DNA from: Tubiluchus corallicola
Lineage: Eukaryota; Priapulida; Priapulimorpha; Priapulimorphida; Tubiluchidae
Length of the DNA stretch: 48,722 nucleotides
Reading direction: 5' to 3'
Assembly: GCA_030141605.1 (NCBI GenBank)
Contig: JAQGDQ010000826.1
Coordinates: forward strand, 42,501-91,222
The translations under genes were made by a program, and so were the position numbers. Positions 37,242 through 41,423 of the stretch are shown here, piece by piece. Every line of letters begins with the position of its first letter. Position 1 is the stretch's first letter. Below the pieces are notes generated by a model, which was not told the origin of the DNA, made no database searches, and worked only from the letters and a program-made list of their open reading frames with translations.

Positions 37242-37824
37242 TTACTGCTGCTGCCGCTGCTGCTACCGCTACCACTACCCCTACCCCTACCCCTACCGCT
37301 ACCGCTGCCACTGCCACTGCCACTGCTACCGCTACCACTGCCACCGCTACCGCTACCACTGCCACCCCTACCGCTACCGCTACCGCTGCCGCTGCCACTG
37401 CCACTGCCACTGCTACCGCTACCACTGCTACCGCTACCACTACTACAACTACTACCACTACTACTACTACTACTACTTCTACTACTACTACTAGTACTAC
37501 CACTACTACAACTACTACCACTACTACTACTACTACTTCTACTACTACTACTACTACTACTACCACCGCTGCCGCCGCCGCCGCCGCCGGCGGATGTCCG
37601 CATTTAATGTACCAAAAATAGGTTACATTTAGAAAAATTAATGGCAAAAAATAATTCATTTCTACAGTTAACAAAAGCAATAAAAAATAATAAATTTGAC
37701 CAAAACGTACATGGAAGTGTCCCACGAATGATCCAGGAACAGTTGGAGTTAGAAGAATACCTGTCGGGATAGTTTGGAGAAAAGATTTCTCCCTCTGCAT
37801 CAGCGCTGACAGAACTGCCACAAC
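2230..37824 (-). CDS. Cubilin-like multi-CUB gene, 20 exons visible (partial at both ends)
   Basis: Twenty minus-strand exons join in phase with no stop and give about 1116 codons. They form nine complete CUB domains (A to I, in transcription order) and the first third of a tenth (J). Each complete domain shows the family pattern: CGG start, SPNYP-like turn, CxW, a third Cys before DYVEV, and an RYCG-like fourth Cys before SD and GF motifs. CUB domains are extracellular beta-sandwiches; long rows of them are typical of cubilin, an endocytic receptor for protein ligands. Inter-domain introns are phase 1 except between E and F (phase 0), which fits module duplication. No EGF, protease or transmembrane segment is visible, so a different multi-CUB protein is possible. 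The 5' exons and signal peptide were not found; the 3' part lies beyond base 1. Confidence 0.85.
2384..3160. repeat. 28-base minisatellite, about 28 copies
   Basis: The unit is close to ATTGTAGATTAACTGTACAG plus CAGCACAC, with scattered variants (GCAACACAA, AACAGTAC, GGAGCAC). It lies in the intron just upstream of exon 20; its edge is about 32 bases from the acceptor. Confidence 0.95.
3161..3529. other. Intron DNA, nothing recognised
   Basis: AT-rich intron sequence between the 28-base array and the MITE; no exon, TIR or repeat partner seen. Confidence 0.5.
3530..4102. mobile_element. MITE with long inverted ends and internally amplified right arm
   Basis: The ends are inverted: TTAAAACAACACAACTTTAT at 3530 against the complement of the sequence ending at 4102, with few mismatches. 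The inner left arm (about 3570-3640) is also complementary to the inner right arm, and the right-arm segment has been copied in tandem five times at 3796-4063. Both ends read TTAA, so a TTAA target is possible. No transposase frame is present. Confidence 0.65.
3796..4063 (+). repeat. 55-base tandem repeat, about 5 copies, hammerhead-like core
   Basis: Each unit contains TTTGTATGTCTGTAAAATTT, then ACCACTGATAATGACAGAAG and TAGTATGTCGAAACG. The order CTGATxx, a GACA/TGTC stem with loop, GAAAC, then a short ACgtttGT hairpin and a stem GTAAA/TTTAC is that of a hammerhead ribozyme, but the conserved G8-A9 reads AA or AG. The relative outside the array, in the inverted left arm, reads CTGATGA. Confidence 0.55.
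4125..4277 (-). CDS. CUB exon 19 (domain I, second part)
   Basis: Acceptor TATCTTTCAG, donor GTGAGT. The frame reads GDYSGDLIGRYCSNDTAS, then QVYIRFSSDASIVHRGFRAE and FAFT. C4 is present but the following Gly is Ser. It leaves one A. A MITE with internal 55-base repeats ends about 22 bases past the donor. Confidence 0.92.
4278..5919. other. Intron 18, left part: no exon recognised
   Basis: This 1.6 kb stretch of intron has short frames on both strands but none with a known motif, and no repeat partner elsewhere in the window. The part near 5600-5780 is richer in GC than its surroundings and may be an old transposon, but I could not find ends. Confidence 0.4.
5920..6617. repeat. 47-base minisatellite, about 15 copies
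   Basis: The unit is near CCAAAAGCATAAAAAAACTT plus TAACGACAAATTCAAGCTGT and GACTATG. Variants include CCAACAGCAT and TTAGCGAC, recurring in several units, so blocks of the array have been copied together. Confidence 0.95.
6871..7028. repeat. Foldback element, near-palindrome of about 158 bases
   Basis: The left half from GAGCTAATTAAAATCAAAAT is the inverted complement, with mismatches, of the right half ending TTATTTTGGTTAGCTC. The best-matched inner stem pairs GATTACAGGAAAACTTAG with CTAACTTTCCTGTAATC. It is in intron 18, about 125 bases beyond the donor of exon 18. Confidence 0.75.
7154..7360 (-). CDS. CUB exon 18 (domain I, first part)
   Basis: Acceptor CTGTTTTTAG, donor GTAACT. The frame reads VCGGRLSMHDAPGVFTSPGW, then LECVWVISNDNRESSSIEV, FTDMSLEDHDTCLWDYVEL and RIG. 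C1 to C3 are present. It leaves one G, joined to GC of exon 19. Confidence 0.93.
7605..8286. repeat. ACTACAATAC-type satellite
   Basis: It is made of 5-base and 10-base modules (TACAA, TACAC, TACTAC) in varying order. The open frames across it are an artefact of stop-free repeat units. It abuts the target-site duplication of the 5S-headed SINE. Confidence 0.95.
8292..8411 (+). rRNA. 5S rRNA-like head of the SINE (probably not a true 5S gene)
   Basis: It runs from GTCTACGGCCATATCACGTT to GGTGCTGTAGGCTT in exactly 120 bases, the normal 5S length. The internal promoter parts are well kept: AGTTAAGCAACG (box A region) and TTGGATGGGTGACCGCCTAG (box C). Loop B and helix III bases differ from usual metazoan 5S. 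Because a second copy carries the same 3' body, I read it as a SINE head rather than a functional gene. Confidence 0.7.
8292..8839 (+). mobile_element. 5S rRNA-headed SINE (SINE3-like), full length
   Basis: The first 120 bases match 5S rRNA; a unique body follows and ends in a CAACAACAA tail. The direct repeat ACAATACGACC stands on both sides (8281-8291 and 8840-8850), so the unit was inserted as a whole starting at the 5S first base. A second copy lies on the minus strand at 44584-45098. SINEs headed by 5S RNA are known as SINE3 in fish and some other animals. The body has open frames but none is credible as protein. Confidence 0.85.
8892..9060 (-). CDS. CUB exon 17 (domain H, second part)
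   Basis: Acceptor TACATTCTAG, donor GTAAGA. The frame reads VFNGILDISPRLGRYCG, then NTMLVQFTSDGSISGAGF and SASYTSLQPRG. C4, SD and GF motifs are intact. It leaves one G. The 3' side of the 5S-headed SINE lies about 40 bases beyond the donor. Confidence 0.93.
9180..9800 (+). repeat. LINE 3'-end-like segment with conserved hairpin
   Basis: The pyrimidine-rich stretch is followed at about 9680 by GGAGACTAGATGACCCTATG and GTCC, forming a GACC-loop-GGTC hairpin, then AT-rich sequence ending AGAAAATAAATG. The same hairpin and tail pattern recurs at 24270-24400 (minus) and 40955-41080 (plus). This is typical of CR1/L2-like 3' ends, but no coding part is present. Confidence 0.4.
10343..10824 (+). 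mobile_element. hAT-type MITE, copy A
   Basis: Terminal inverted repeat CAGGGGTGTGCAAATT, with the matching end AATTTGCACACCCCTG. The 8-base flanks are TGCTAGGC and TGCTAGGT (7 of 8), the hAT target-site length. The interior is shared with the copies at 13457 and 19239. It lies in intron 16, about 103 bases from the donor of exon 16. No transposase remains. Confidence 0.92.
10928..11115 (-). CDS. CUB exon 16 (domain H, first part)
   Basis: Acceptor TTTATCTACAG, donor GTCAGT. The frame reads ECGGYLETPAGTFSSPNFP, then RVCRWYITVADYRRVTLTF, TAFDLEASVRNSCYYDKVE. C1 to C3 are present; DYVEV has become DKVE. Phase 0 at the 3' end. The 56-base minisatellite begins about 45 bases upstream of the acceptor. 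Confidence 0.92.
11161..11824. repeat. 56-base minisatellite, about 12 copies
   Basis: The unit is near AAAGTACAGCAGGCCTTCCC plus TCTTCAACAGAGTAATAAAT and GAAGCCACAGTTTGAA. The minus-strand frames rich in Leu, Phe and Cys across it are stop-free repeat artefacts. It is in intron 15, close to the acceptor of exon 16. Confidence 0.95.
12114..12634 (+). mobile_element. RTE-derived short bipartite element, full copy with 16-base TSD
   Basis: The 16-base direct repeat CACAGTAATTCTTGTA flanks it perfectly (12098-12113 and 12635-12650). The 5' part (CTAGCCAC, poly-G, CAGCCCAACTCTGTGCCGG) is joined near 12235 to the last part of an RTE-type LINE reading frame (VVRPALIYGLEAASLKKT, MRMLRWMVGITRRDKIRN, then IRGTVKV). 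The frame shifts once near 12460, and the 3' end reads GGCGACCCCGAATAG with a (GAA)n tail. The copy at 43403 has the same internal junction. Confidence 0.85.
12739..12879 (-). CDS. CUB exon 15 (domain G, second part)
   Basis: Acceptor TGTATTTTTCAG, donor GTAGGA. The frame reads EPLGVFCGSTLPAPVETPD, then SFAFIKMKSTSRNPGQGF, VINYNSSIEG. C4 is present and the SD motif is replaced by STS. A piggyBac-like MITE ends 18 bases upstream of the acceptor, so the branch point probably lies in or at the edge of the transposon. Confidence 0.9.
12902..13361. mobile_element. piggyBac-like MITE with TTAA target duplication
   Basis: The ends are CCCTTTCA and TGAAAGGG, flanked by TTAA on both sides (12898-12901 and 13362-13365). 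Sub-terminal motifs TATCCCACGGGTTACA and TATCCCACGGGATACA recur inside. TTAA with a CCC start is the piggyBac signature. There is no transposase. It lies in intron 14 next to the acceptor of exon 15. Confidence 0.85.
13457..13939 (-). mobile_element. hAT-type MITE, copy B (inverted)
   Basis: Same family, opposite orientation, 483 bases. The flanks GTCTACAG (13449-13456 and 13940-13947) are a perfect 8-base target-site duplication. It lies in intron 14, about 92 bases from the donor of exon 14. Confidence 0.95.
14032..14244 (-). CDS. CUB exon 14 (domain G, first part)
   Basis: Acceptor CTTTCTCCAG, donor GTATGA. The frame reads SCGGFITSGSGTITSANYP, then QECIWRFSGITGHYLTFTF, FDLGPAAADCTTVDYLLM and TGYNETS. 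C1 to C3 are present. It is the longest single exon of the series (213 bases) and leaves one A. Confidence 0.9.
14491..15057 (+). repeat. Dispersed GC-richer repeat of unknown class, copy 1
   Basis: It aligns with 32600-33276 on the opposite strand over nearly its full length, with clear divergence. Shared landmarks are AACGCAAAGCCAGTAGCA, TAGCCCTGTTCTTCCTCTTT, GAGAGTCCCACCAGGCACCG and GTTGGGTCCGGGAAAACGCC. I see neither inverted ends nor a poly-A or simple tail, so the class stays open. Confidence 0.7.
15058..16188. other. Intron 13, right of repeat X: nothing recognised
   Basis: AT-rich intron sequence. Short frames on the minus strand (15496-15750 and upstream of 16188) carry no domain motif. 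Confidence 0.5.
16189..16367 (-). CDS. CUB exon 13 (domain F, second part)
   Basis: Acceptor AACTTTTTTAG, donor GTAGGA. The frame reads NCRFDYVEVRDGGTSNSP, then LLQRLCGTILPS, MMFVRFRTDSSVTRTGFKA and TYEIG. C3 and C4 are present and the usual SD is TD. It leaves one G. Confidence 0.93.
16600..18010. repeat. GC-richer intron block with 150-base tandem repeat
   Basis: Four units beginning GGGAAGCAGAGGAAAGGACC start near 16730, 16871, 17021 and 17171. The last three are 150 bases apart and the first is about nine bases shorter. The sequence that follows to 18010 has the same base composition but no repeat partner in this window. It may be the body of a degraded retroelement; no RT motif is visible. 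Confidence 0.7.
18190..18240. repeat. (TA)n microsatellite
   Basis: A run of TA/CA dinucleotides in intron 12. Confidence 0.9.
18351..18532 (-). CDS. CUB exon 12 (domain F, first part; within inverted duplication)
   Basis: Acceptor CTCTCTAG, donor GTAAGA. The frame reads VQVACGGHLRLSRIVQSG, then IITSPNYPDEYPQNVDCTW and VQISFEELNIESHR. It enters in phase 0, the only inter-domain boundary here that is not phase 1. The first 148 bases of the exon, its acceptor and about 485 bases of upstream intron recur inverted at 21295-21934. Relative to that copy this exon has three extra bases near SRIV. It leaves AA, completed by C of exon 13 to give Asn. Confidence 0.92.
18385..19017 (-). repeat. Inverted duplication, arm 1 (covers exon 12 acceptor)
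   Basis: About 633 bases that recur as the reverse complement at 21295-21934, with few differences. This arm holds the first 148 bases of exon 12, its acceptor and upstream intron 11. Homology stops inside exon 12 at 18385, so this arm is probably the source and the other the copy. Confidence 0.92.
19239..19721 (+). mobile_element. hAT-type MITE, copy C
   Basis: Same family, 483 bases, with ends CAGGGGTGTG and CACACCCCTG. Flanks ACCTACAA and CCCTACAT match at 6 of 8. It begins only 25 bases after the donor of exon 11. Confidence 0.92.
19747..19920 (-). CDS. CUB exon 11 (domain E, second part)
   Basis: Acceptor CCATTTGTAG, donor GTAAAG. The frame reads VLNGDDSDAPPLGRSSNARW, then CGSRAPALPVTSSNYAYLRF and AANTGFQLRFEE. 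C4 is present; the usual SD turn is SNAA. It is 58 codons, phase 0 at both ends. A hAT MITE begins 25 bases into the intron after its donor. Confidence 0.9.
19993..20127 (+). repeat. Dispersed TTAA-ending family, partial copy 2
   Basis: It matches the 3' parts of 1-374 and 44066-44408 (AGCTCTGCATGCAATAAGGC) and ends TTTTCTTACGCTTTAAT, a decayed form of the shared terminus. Confidence 0.55.
20234..20418 (-). CDS. CUB exon 10 (domain E, first part)
   Basis: Acceptor GATTTTTCAG, donor GTATGA. The frame reads CGGVVRGVSSGMMQSPNYP, then NSNCSWMIQVPTDRTIRL, DFDIDRSTDCVDDYLM. C1 to C3 are present. The exon ends in phase 0. Confidence 0.92.
20551..20822 (+). mobile_element. RTE-derived element, 5'-truncated copy
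   Basis: It matches the 3' half of the elements at 12114 and 43403, starting at AAATGGGCGTGGTGGAGATG and ending at the GGCGACCCCGAATAGGG region with a short GAAGAAG tail. The leader and the first part of the reading frame are missing. No clear target-site duplication. Confidence 0.85.
21063..21218 (-). CDS. CUB exon 9 (domain D, second part)
   Basis: Acceptor TTAACAG, donor GTACGT. The frame reads GDMRNYYARRLGRWCG, then SSGNAVTVQFRTDGTVNRTG and FVISYRQ. C4 is present; the usual SD is TD. The donor choice is decided by phase: using GTACGT leaves one A, which with CA of exon 10 gives Thr just before CGG. An AG|GCAAAG site five bases earlier breaks the frame. Confidence 0.9.
21295..21934 (+). 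pseudogene. Inverted duplication, arm 2: antisense copy of CUB exon 12 in intron 8
   Basis: On the plus strand, from about 21788, it reads VQVACGGHLRLSRIVSG then IITSPNYPDEYPQNVDCTW, behind the same CTCTCTAG acceptor. The match ends within the exon at 21934 and the frame then runs into unrelated intron. It points against the gene's transcription and cannot be used in the normal mRNA. The few changes from exon 12 suggest a recent event. Confidence 0.9.
22100..22303 (-). CDS. CUB exon 8 (domain D, first part)
   Basis: Acceptor ending TTTAG, donor GTATGT. The frame reads PGCGGELFASEGLANFSSPG, then WNCMWTIRSP, ITDINLEAHSYCNYDY and IVVYD. C1 to C3 and the LE/DY acidic residues are intact. It leaves one G. 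The following intron (21219-22099) holds the antisense arm of the inverted duplication. Confidence 0.93.
22304..23072. other. Intron 7: nothing recognised
   Basis: Single-copy AT-rich intron between exons 8 and 7; short frames without motifs. Confidence 0.5.
23073..23271 (-). CDS. CUB exon 7 (domain C, second part, with Pro-Thr linker)
   Basis: Acceptor TTGTTTTAG, donor GTAAGT. The frame reads LYDGGDSRTAPVIGTFCG, then HVVFASDRSVSARGFLLNW. It ends in a small linker with two VPPT units before the next domain. C4 is present. It leaves one A that joins TT of exon 8. Confidence 0.92.
23527..23705 (-). CDS. CUB exon 6 (domain C, first part; C1 and C2 missing)
   Basis: Acceptor TACATTTTAG. The frame begins HGGELTGETGQIASPLYP and continues NALYHWTVTV, then FQRMDLEEHDCVFDYVT. 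The expected first Cys (CGG) is His and the expected second (CxW) is Tyr, so the pair that normally forms one disulfide is lost together, while C3 is kept. The only donor that preserves the DYVTLYDGG strand is GACG|GCAAGT, a GC-type donor at 23526. A GT donor six bases earlier (phase also 0) would delete Val-Thr. Confidence 0.88.
24270..24400 (-). repeat. LINE 3'-end-like segment with conserved hairpin
   Basis: On the minus strand it reads GCAGACTAGGTGACCATTTG then GTCTTTTGCC and ends near GGAAAGTAAATAAAATTATT. It shares the GACC-NNNN-GGTC hairpin and AAATAAA-rich tail with 9662-9790 and 40955-41080. Confidence 0.4.
24526..24725 (-). CDS. CUB exon 5 (domain B, second part)
   Basis: Acceptor GATTTTCAG, donor GTGAGT. 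The frame reads LFDVRSDEFCNNDYVAVRVD, then PLIGRYCGQTPP, IRFRSDGSLAGRGF and ADYTT. C3, C4, the DYV strand and the SDGS turn are all intact. It leaves one T. The start drawn from an upstream ATG in the same frame would run back into the intron and was not used. Confidence 0.93.
24970..25262. repeat. Degenerate 38-40-base minisatellite
   Basis: Units resemble GAAAAACAGAATTGGTACTA plus CTTCATAAGGGAAAATAA. A two-unit block (with GGAAAAACAAAATTGGTACT, then AATGGAAAGCAAAA) recurs at both ends, showing higher-order copying. Confidence 0.85.
25690..26490 (+). pseudogene. 5'-truncated non-LTR retrotransposon, RT C-terminus
   Basis: The frame 25831-26304 ends in RFRLSSHNLAIETGRW, then REDRLCSCSGLNIQTEEHVI and CFCPL. 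This is the C-terminal zinc-ribbon-like region after the RT domain in Jockey/CR1/I-type LINEs. An in-frame stop stands just before the frame, and the RT catalytic core is absent. A 3' UTR follows and ends in a TATATATATA run near 26485. Confidence 0.7.
26704..27432. repeat. Direct duplication of a ~350-base intron unit
   Basis: Unit 1 starts GGACACGTCAGCAAAAGTTG near 26704 and unit 2 GGACACATCAGCAAAAGTTG near 27067; both run to TATAATTAACTATGCAATTA-like ends. Each contains the palindrome AACCGTTAATG-tgg-CATTAACGGTT. Confidence 0.85.
27529..27661 (-). CDS. CUB exon 4 (domain B, first part)
   Basis: Acceptor TTTTGCCAG, donor GTAAAT. The frame reads ACGGALLSEHGSFTSPRYP, then VECIWTV and NKIQLSF. 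C1 and C2 are present. It ends in AG, a phase 2 intron, completed by T of exon 5 to give Ser. A TTAA-type MITE begins about 150 bases upstream of this acceptor. Confidence 0.92.
27810..28270. mobile_element. TTAA-targeting MITE (Kolobok-like) with exon-like interior
   Basis: Ends are AGGACAAGAAAA and TTTTCTTGTCCT, flanked by TTAA (27806-27809 and 28271-28274). Inside, a GC-richer stretch has an ATG at 27979, an open frame of 65 codons (MASQNHNTSLYSTCAENSLR at the start) and a strong donor AAAAC|GTGAGT at 28176. The frame may be a transposase first exon or a captured host exon; I do not recognise it. Confidence 0.75.
28398..28648. repeat. (GAAT)n microsatellite
   Basis: About sixty tetranucleotide units with a GAGT-rich left edge and one AAGATGAA interruption. 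The all-Ser-Phe-Ile-His frame is an artefact. Confidence 0.97.
28996..30896. repeat. 59-base minisatellite, about 32 copies (1.9 kb)
   Basis: The unit is near TTTTGTGTGTTGTGTACTAA plus GTTTTAATTGTTCCTTTTGA and TTTTCTTTGTTCCATTGTC. Variants (ATTGAC, TTGCAT, CTAGGTT, a five-base GTTGT insertion, one six-base deletion) recur in the same order in different parts, so multi-unit blocks were copied. It is in intron 3. Confidence 0.97.
30897..32404. other. Intron 3, right part: nothing recognised
   Basis: Single-copy, AT-rich; no exon or repeat partner seen. Confidence 0.5.
32405..32533 (-). CDS. CUB exon 3 (domain A, last third)
   Basis: Acceptor TTTTGTTTAG ends at 32534; donor GTAGGT starts at 32404. 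The frame gives KYCGTTVPSL, then VNFYSDSALTRNGFRAVY, which is the C4, SD and GF end of a CUB domain. It leaves one G that pairs with CT of exon 4. Domain A is therefore split over three exons, unlike domains B to I. Confidence 0.92.
32600..33276 (-). repeat. Dispersed GC-richer repeat of unknown class, copy 2
   Basis: Inverted relative of 14491-15057. It extends further on one side, through a G-rich stretch (GGGGGTTTATTTTTCGAATT) that copy 1 lacks. It is in intron 3. Confidence 0.7.
33277..34702. other. Intron 2, left part: nothing recognised
   Basis: Single-copy intron. A frame at 34209-34412 has no known motif. Short ACACGTATTA-type repeats lie near 34060-34100. Confidence 0.45.
34703..35146. 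repeat. (CAGT)n runs each followed by a duplicated 120-base segment
   Basis: CAGT/CAGC runs at 34703-34854 and 34994-35023 are each followed by nearly the same 120 bases (AAATATGTCATGATGTGA to GCGCATGTCGCGCA). The whole unit was duplicated and the first run later expanded. Confidence 0.9.
35350..35472 (-). CDS. CUB exon 2 (domain A, middle)
   Basis: Acceptor TTCTTCCAG ends at 35473; donor GTAGGG starts at 35349. The frame reads ERVNLLFTYMDIED, then VTCPHDYVEVRDGDS. This supplies C3, the DYVEV strand and the acidic residues (Glu of DIED, Asp of HDY) that usually bind calcium in CUB domains. It ends in ATT G, which joins exon 3 to give IGKYCG. The hexamer array at 35567-36164 lies about 95 bases upstream of this acceptor. 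Confidence 0.92.
35567..36164. repeat. Hexanucleotide array (ACTAAC/ACTAAA), about 100 units
   Basis: Units ACTAAC, ACTAAA, ACTAAT and GCTAAC alternate in patterned order. On the gene strand they read GTTAGT and TTTTAG. The long open frames in all directions come from the absence of stops in the units. Confidence 0.97.
36165..37069. other. Intron 1, left part: no supported gene
   Basis: A plus-strand frame at 36705-36953 (82 codons) has no recognised domain and no clear promoter; the rest is AT-rich. Confidence 0.4.
37070..37590. repeat. CTG/CTA/CCG triplet-repeat array
   Basis: Segments of pure CTG, alternating CTGCTA, pure CTA, CTACCG and CCG triplets follow one another. The Ser/Val/Cys-rich frames are artefacts. 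It lies about 120 bases past the donor of exon 1. Confidence 0.97.
37711..37824 (-). CDS. CUB exon 1 (domain A, first third)
   Basis: The acceptor is a pyrimidine-rich run ending CCAG just above 37824, and the donor GTACGT starts at 37710. The frame reads CGSSVSADAEGEIFSPNYP, then NCSW, the opening strand pair of a CUB domain with C1 and C2 present. It enters in phase 1 and leaves one base (T) that joins the GG of exon 2 to make Trp. The preceding exon was not located, so this is the most 5' exon I can support. Long open frames overlapping it belong to the triplet repeat next door and are not coding. Confidence 0.85.
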
Positions 37825-38041
37825 CTGGAAAAATAGAAGAACAGTAACAGGCTAAATGAGAAGAAATTTAAATGGAAATAACATTGCTATTGTAGTGACA
37901 AACGATTCTCCATTCTCCAATTGCAAAGTTGTTTTTAAAAGCAATAATATTACGCAGCTAATAGGCTCTCTAACATCTGTACTCATTTCAAAGTTTAGGT
38001 AATGAACAGTGCTAGTTTGTGTGACATGGTGATTAGGTTGT

Positions 38042-38300
38042 TTTTGTTGTTGTTGCTGTTGCTGCTGCTGCTAATATTGTTGTTGTTGTCATTGTTGTTG
38101 GCTGCTGCTGCTAATGTTGATGTCGTTGTTGTTGTTGCTGTTACTGCTGCTGCTGCTGCTGCTAATATTGTTTTTGTTGTCGTTGTTTTTGTTGTTGTTG
38201 CTGTTGCTGCTGCTAATATTGTTGTTGTTGTCGTTGTTGTTGCTGTTGTTGTTGTTGCCTGCTGATGCTAATGTTGTTGTTGTTGTCGTTGTTGTTGTTG

Positions 38301-38332
<32 letters not shown>

Positions 38333-38510
38333 AATATTGTTGTTGTTGTCATTGTTGTTGCTGTTGTTGTTGTTGCCTGCTGATGCTAATGTTGTTGTTG
38401 CTGTCGTTGCTGTTGCTGCTGCTGCTAATATTGTTATTGTCGTCGTTGTTGTTGTTGTTGCTGTTGTTGTTGTAGATATTGTTATTGTTGTTGTTGCTGC
38501 TGCTGCTCTT
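38042..38510. repeat. TTG/CTG triplet-repeat array
   Basis: TTG and CTG triplets with AAT and TCG interruptions that recur at regular intervals of about 55 to 65 bases, giving a higher-order repeat. Open frames across it are artefacts. Confidence 0.96.
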
Positions 38511-41423
38511 GTTACTGTCTTCATAGCTCATGTTCCAAAGACAATACAAGCTATAATTACGTCTACATAAGTTTTAAATTATATAGATTATTCACTTTTA
38601 CGTTAGTACTTTCACTACAATAGTTTTCAAAAGCAAAAAACCTAAAAGGAGAGAAAAACATGGTAAAAAGACGGTAATAAACACAGCAACAGGAAATAGA
38701 CACAGAGGCATTTTTGTTTACCTCCATAAATGTTGTTTGAACGTTCTTTCATGGTGAAAATTTCAACTTTGTTTTAATGGACTGTTCACTAAACGTGTAA
38801 CATTGAATAAAATGTTTTTCAAAAAAAGTAGACTTAAAAACAAAAAATATTCAAAGAACGTAACAGAATATTTTTGCAGCATGAAAACAGAAGAGTAGAA
38901 ATTTATTTTTTTACTTTAAAAACATAAAAAAAGATTCAAAGAACGCAAGAGAAATTTTGCAACATTCTTCCATATATATATGGTATATCACAGAGTAGGA
39001 TAGGCTATTTCAGCTACCAATTTTAATTGCAAAACCGTAATCATTGAGTATAACAGAGAACGCAATAGCTGCCTTTTCTTTTAGATCAGACAATTTTTCT
39101 ACGATCTTGTTTTTGAAATAGTTAGCTCTCAGGACGTCCACGCATCACAAGGGCCTTGGAGGTCCATATCCGCAATGGTAAATACTCTCATTTTCTTAAA
39201 CACGCTAGCAATGCTCACAACACAGTAGACGTCAGATGCATTCATTTCTACTAGGGCAATCACAGCGCTTAAGCAAAACCCATGGCTTCCTCGATTATAC
39301 CACAAACAATAACATGGCTATCTGCTTAGTAAATTATCTAAGATTACCTATTCGATTTCGCCCGAATCTGATAACTTCCCGGCAATGAAGCAGGTGCTTC
39401 TATAAGAATGTGGTGAAATGAAGCCATTGATAAACAATACGCGTGGCTGATTAAACCAGGTGGCAAACAATGGGAAATGACGCGCACAGGTGATGAAATA
39501 ACAACCATATATATATATATATAAACCAATCAAGATGTGAGAATATTTATAAATAAGAATGAATAAGAAAGAAGGAAGAATAAGAATAAATTTGACGCAC
39601 ACTTTCCATTCAATGCAATTTTTGACTCAGGGATGCGCTTTTGTTTTGGCTTCATCTCGCGAGGCGCACCCAAAATAGGCCCAGCTTTTACGGCGACTGC
39701 TTGTTTCACAAAAGTTAAGTAGCACTCAGCCTGGCCAGTAAACGAAAAGGTGATCGCCAAGAAGTGGTTTCACATAATACAGATCGCAAGCGTTTAGCCC
39801 CGCCGGTCTTAATGATGTAACAGACCTCACAAACGCTCACTCGCTTCAAATCGCTACACAGCATATAAGCAAAGGTGAAAAACATGGATAGCTCCTGTGC
39901 TGCTGTCTGCCCAAATCTCTAGTTTAAAAATCCGTAGAAAAGAGCAAAGTTTCAAAAATGACAGAAACACAACAGGTTGTAAATAATGCATCCTTTATTA
40001 TATTAATTATTTCTTTGCTTCAGTAATTTATTTTTCGAAATATTGGTAGCATATGCGATTTATTTCAGTTGACCAGATGGTTTAAGTAGCATTATTCATT
40101 ACTATACTATTATTAATATTACTGCTATTAATAAGTTAATAATTAATATATTATACAGTAGGCCTACTGGTATTTTTTGGTACTAGCATATAGTAGTTTA
40201 GTTTATTATCAGTAGAAAAAATAATACAATGTTTGGGTTAAAATATGATGGACCAAGCCCACAACTAATTAAATTTTTATATCAAACTTGGGAGACAGAA
40301 AATATAGAAAAAGTTGAAATACAGTCTGGATTTGAACTGGGGACCTTCTGCATACAGTGAGCAAAATATCTCGTATTAGGTGATTATCCCTGACAATGAA
40401 CTAGATCTCATTCCTTCACAGCTATGAGACGTTAATGGGCAAGTAAGTAATTAAGTAATTAGAAGCTTTGATGGTAAGTTAAAGTGTATCATGTTCAAGT
40501 AACATTATTACAATGCATTTATGAAACGTTTTTGAAAGCCTCAAATATGAATTCATAATCAAAAAGGCCCCTAAAAAGGGAACCCTGTGTTCTCGCATCA
40601 CATCAACGCTTGTGATAACTTCCTTTTATTCTGAGTGGAATTGCATTTTCGTTTTGAGTTTCATTTTGTTTGATATAATTTTTTGCTATAAGTTAAATTC
40701 TGTTTTGCATTGCTTGTGATAACTTCCTTTTATTCTGAGTGGAATTGCATTTTTGCTTTAAGTAGATTTTTGTTGCTTTTGTTTTGATGTTATTTTTTGC
40801 TCTACATTGAATTTCAATAATTTTTTGCCTGATGTTATTCCTTGTTATGCTTTGAATTGCATTTCTGCTTTGAGTTGATTTTTGTTGCTTTTGTCTTTTA
40901 TACATACACAAACACTTAAAAATGTCATGAGCCTGTGAATAAACTTGTATTTTTAATAAGGGGTAGCTGACCAAGTGACCACTAGGTCTTTCGCTGCTCC
41001 TTCTCAGCTGCAATGAAATGTAAAAATAATTGTGACGAATTTTAACTGATACTGGGAAAATAAAATTGAATTGAATATTGTGCTATATAAGACATTCATT
41101 TCACTTATTATAGCAAAACGCATGAAAAATCATCGTAATGATGTGGAAGATCATTGCAAATGATCTGAAAAAAATACGATAACAAAGTAAATAAGGCAAA
41201 AAACGCCAATGAGGGAGAGAGAAATAAAAAAAATTTTGCCCTGAAATGGCTCATAAACGCCATTAGCAACAGCAGCGTCAGTGACATTCGTAAATTTCTG
41301 CAGAAAATCATTGGAGTATTTAGAAACAATGAAATGAGTACAGGATGTGAAAATAGAATGACTTCCAAATGAAACAACGACCACTTCCGCCCGCACGGCA
41401 ACTTCACGATTACAATGACGACA
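38511..41423. other. Region upstream of the last visible CUB exon: no exon identified
   Basis: The next 5' exon of the CUB gene should lie here or further right, but no CUB, EGF or signal-peptide exon with good splice sites was found on the minus strand. Minus-strand frames at 39530-39760 and 41108-41489 lack recognisable domains. A short direct repeat (GATAACTTCCTTTTATTCTG) occurs near 40615 and 40708. Confidence 0.4.
40955..41080 (+). repeat. LINE 3'-end-like segment with conserved hairpin
   Basis: It reads GGGGTAGCTGACCAAGTGAC then CACTAGGTCTTTCGCTGC and ends AAAATAAAATTGAATTGAAT. The hairpin GACC-ACTA-GGTC and the tail match the two other copies in this window. Confidence 0.45.

Noticed and set aside
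37006-37821. Val/Ala- and Ser-rich frames of 195-271 codons, minus strand
   Set aside because: Triplet-repeat artefacts; exon 1 lies in a different frame at 37711-37824.
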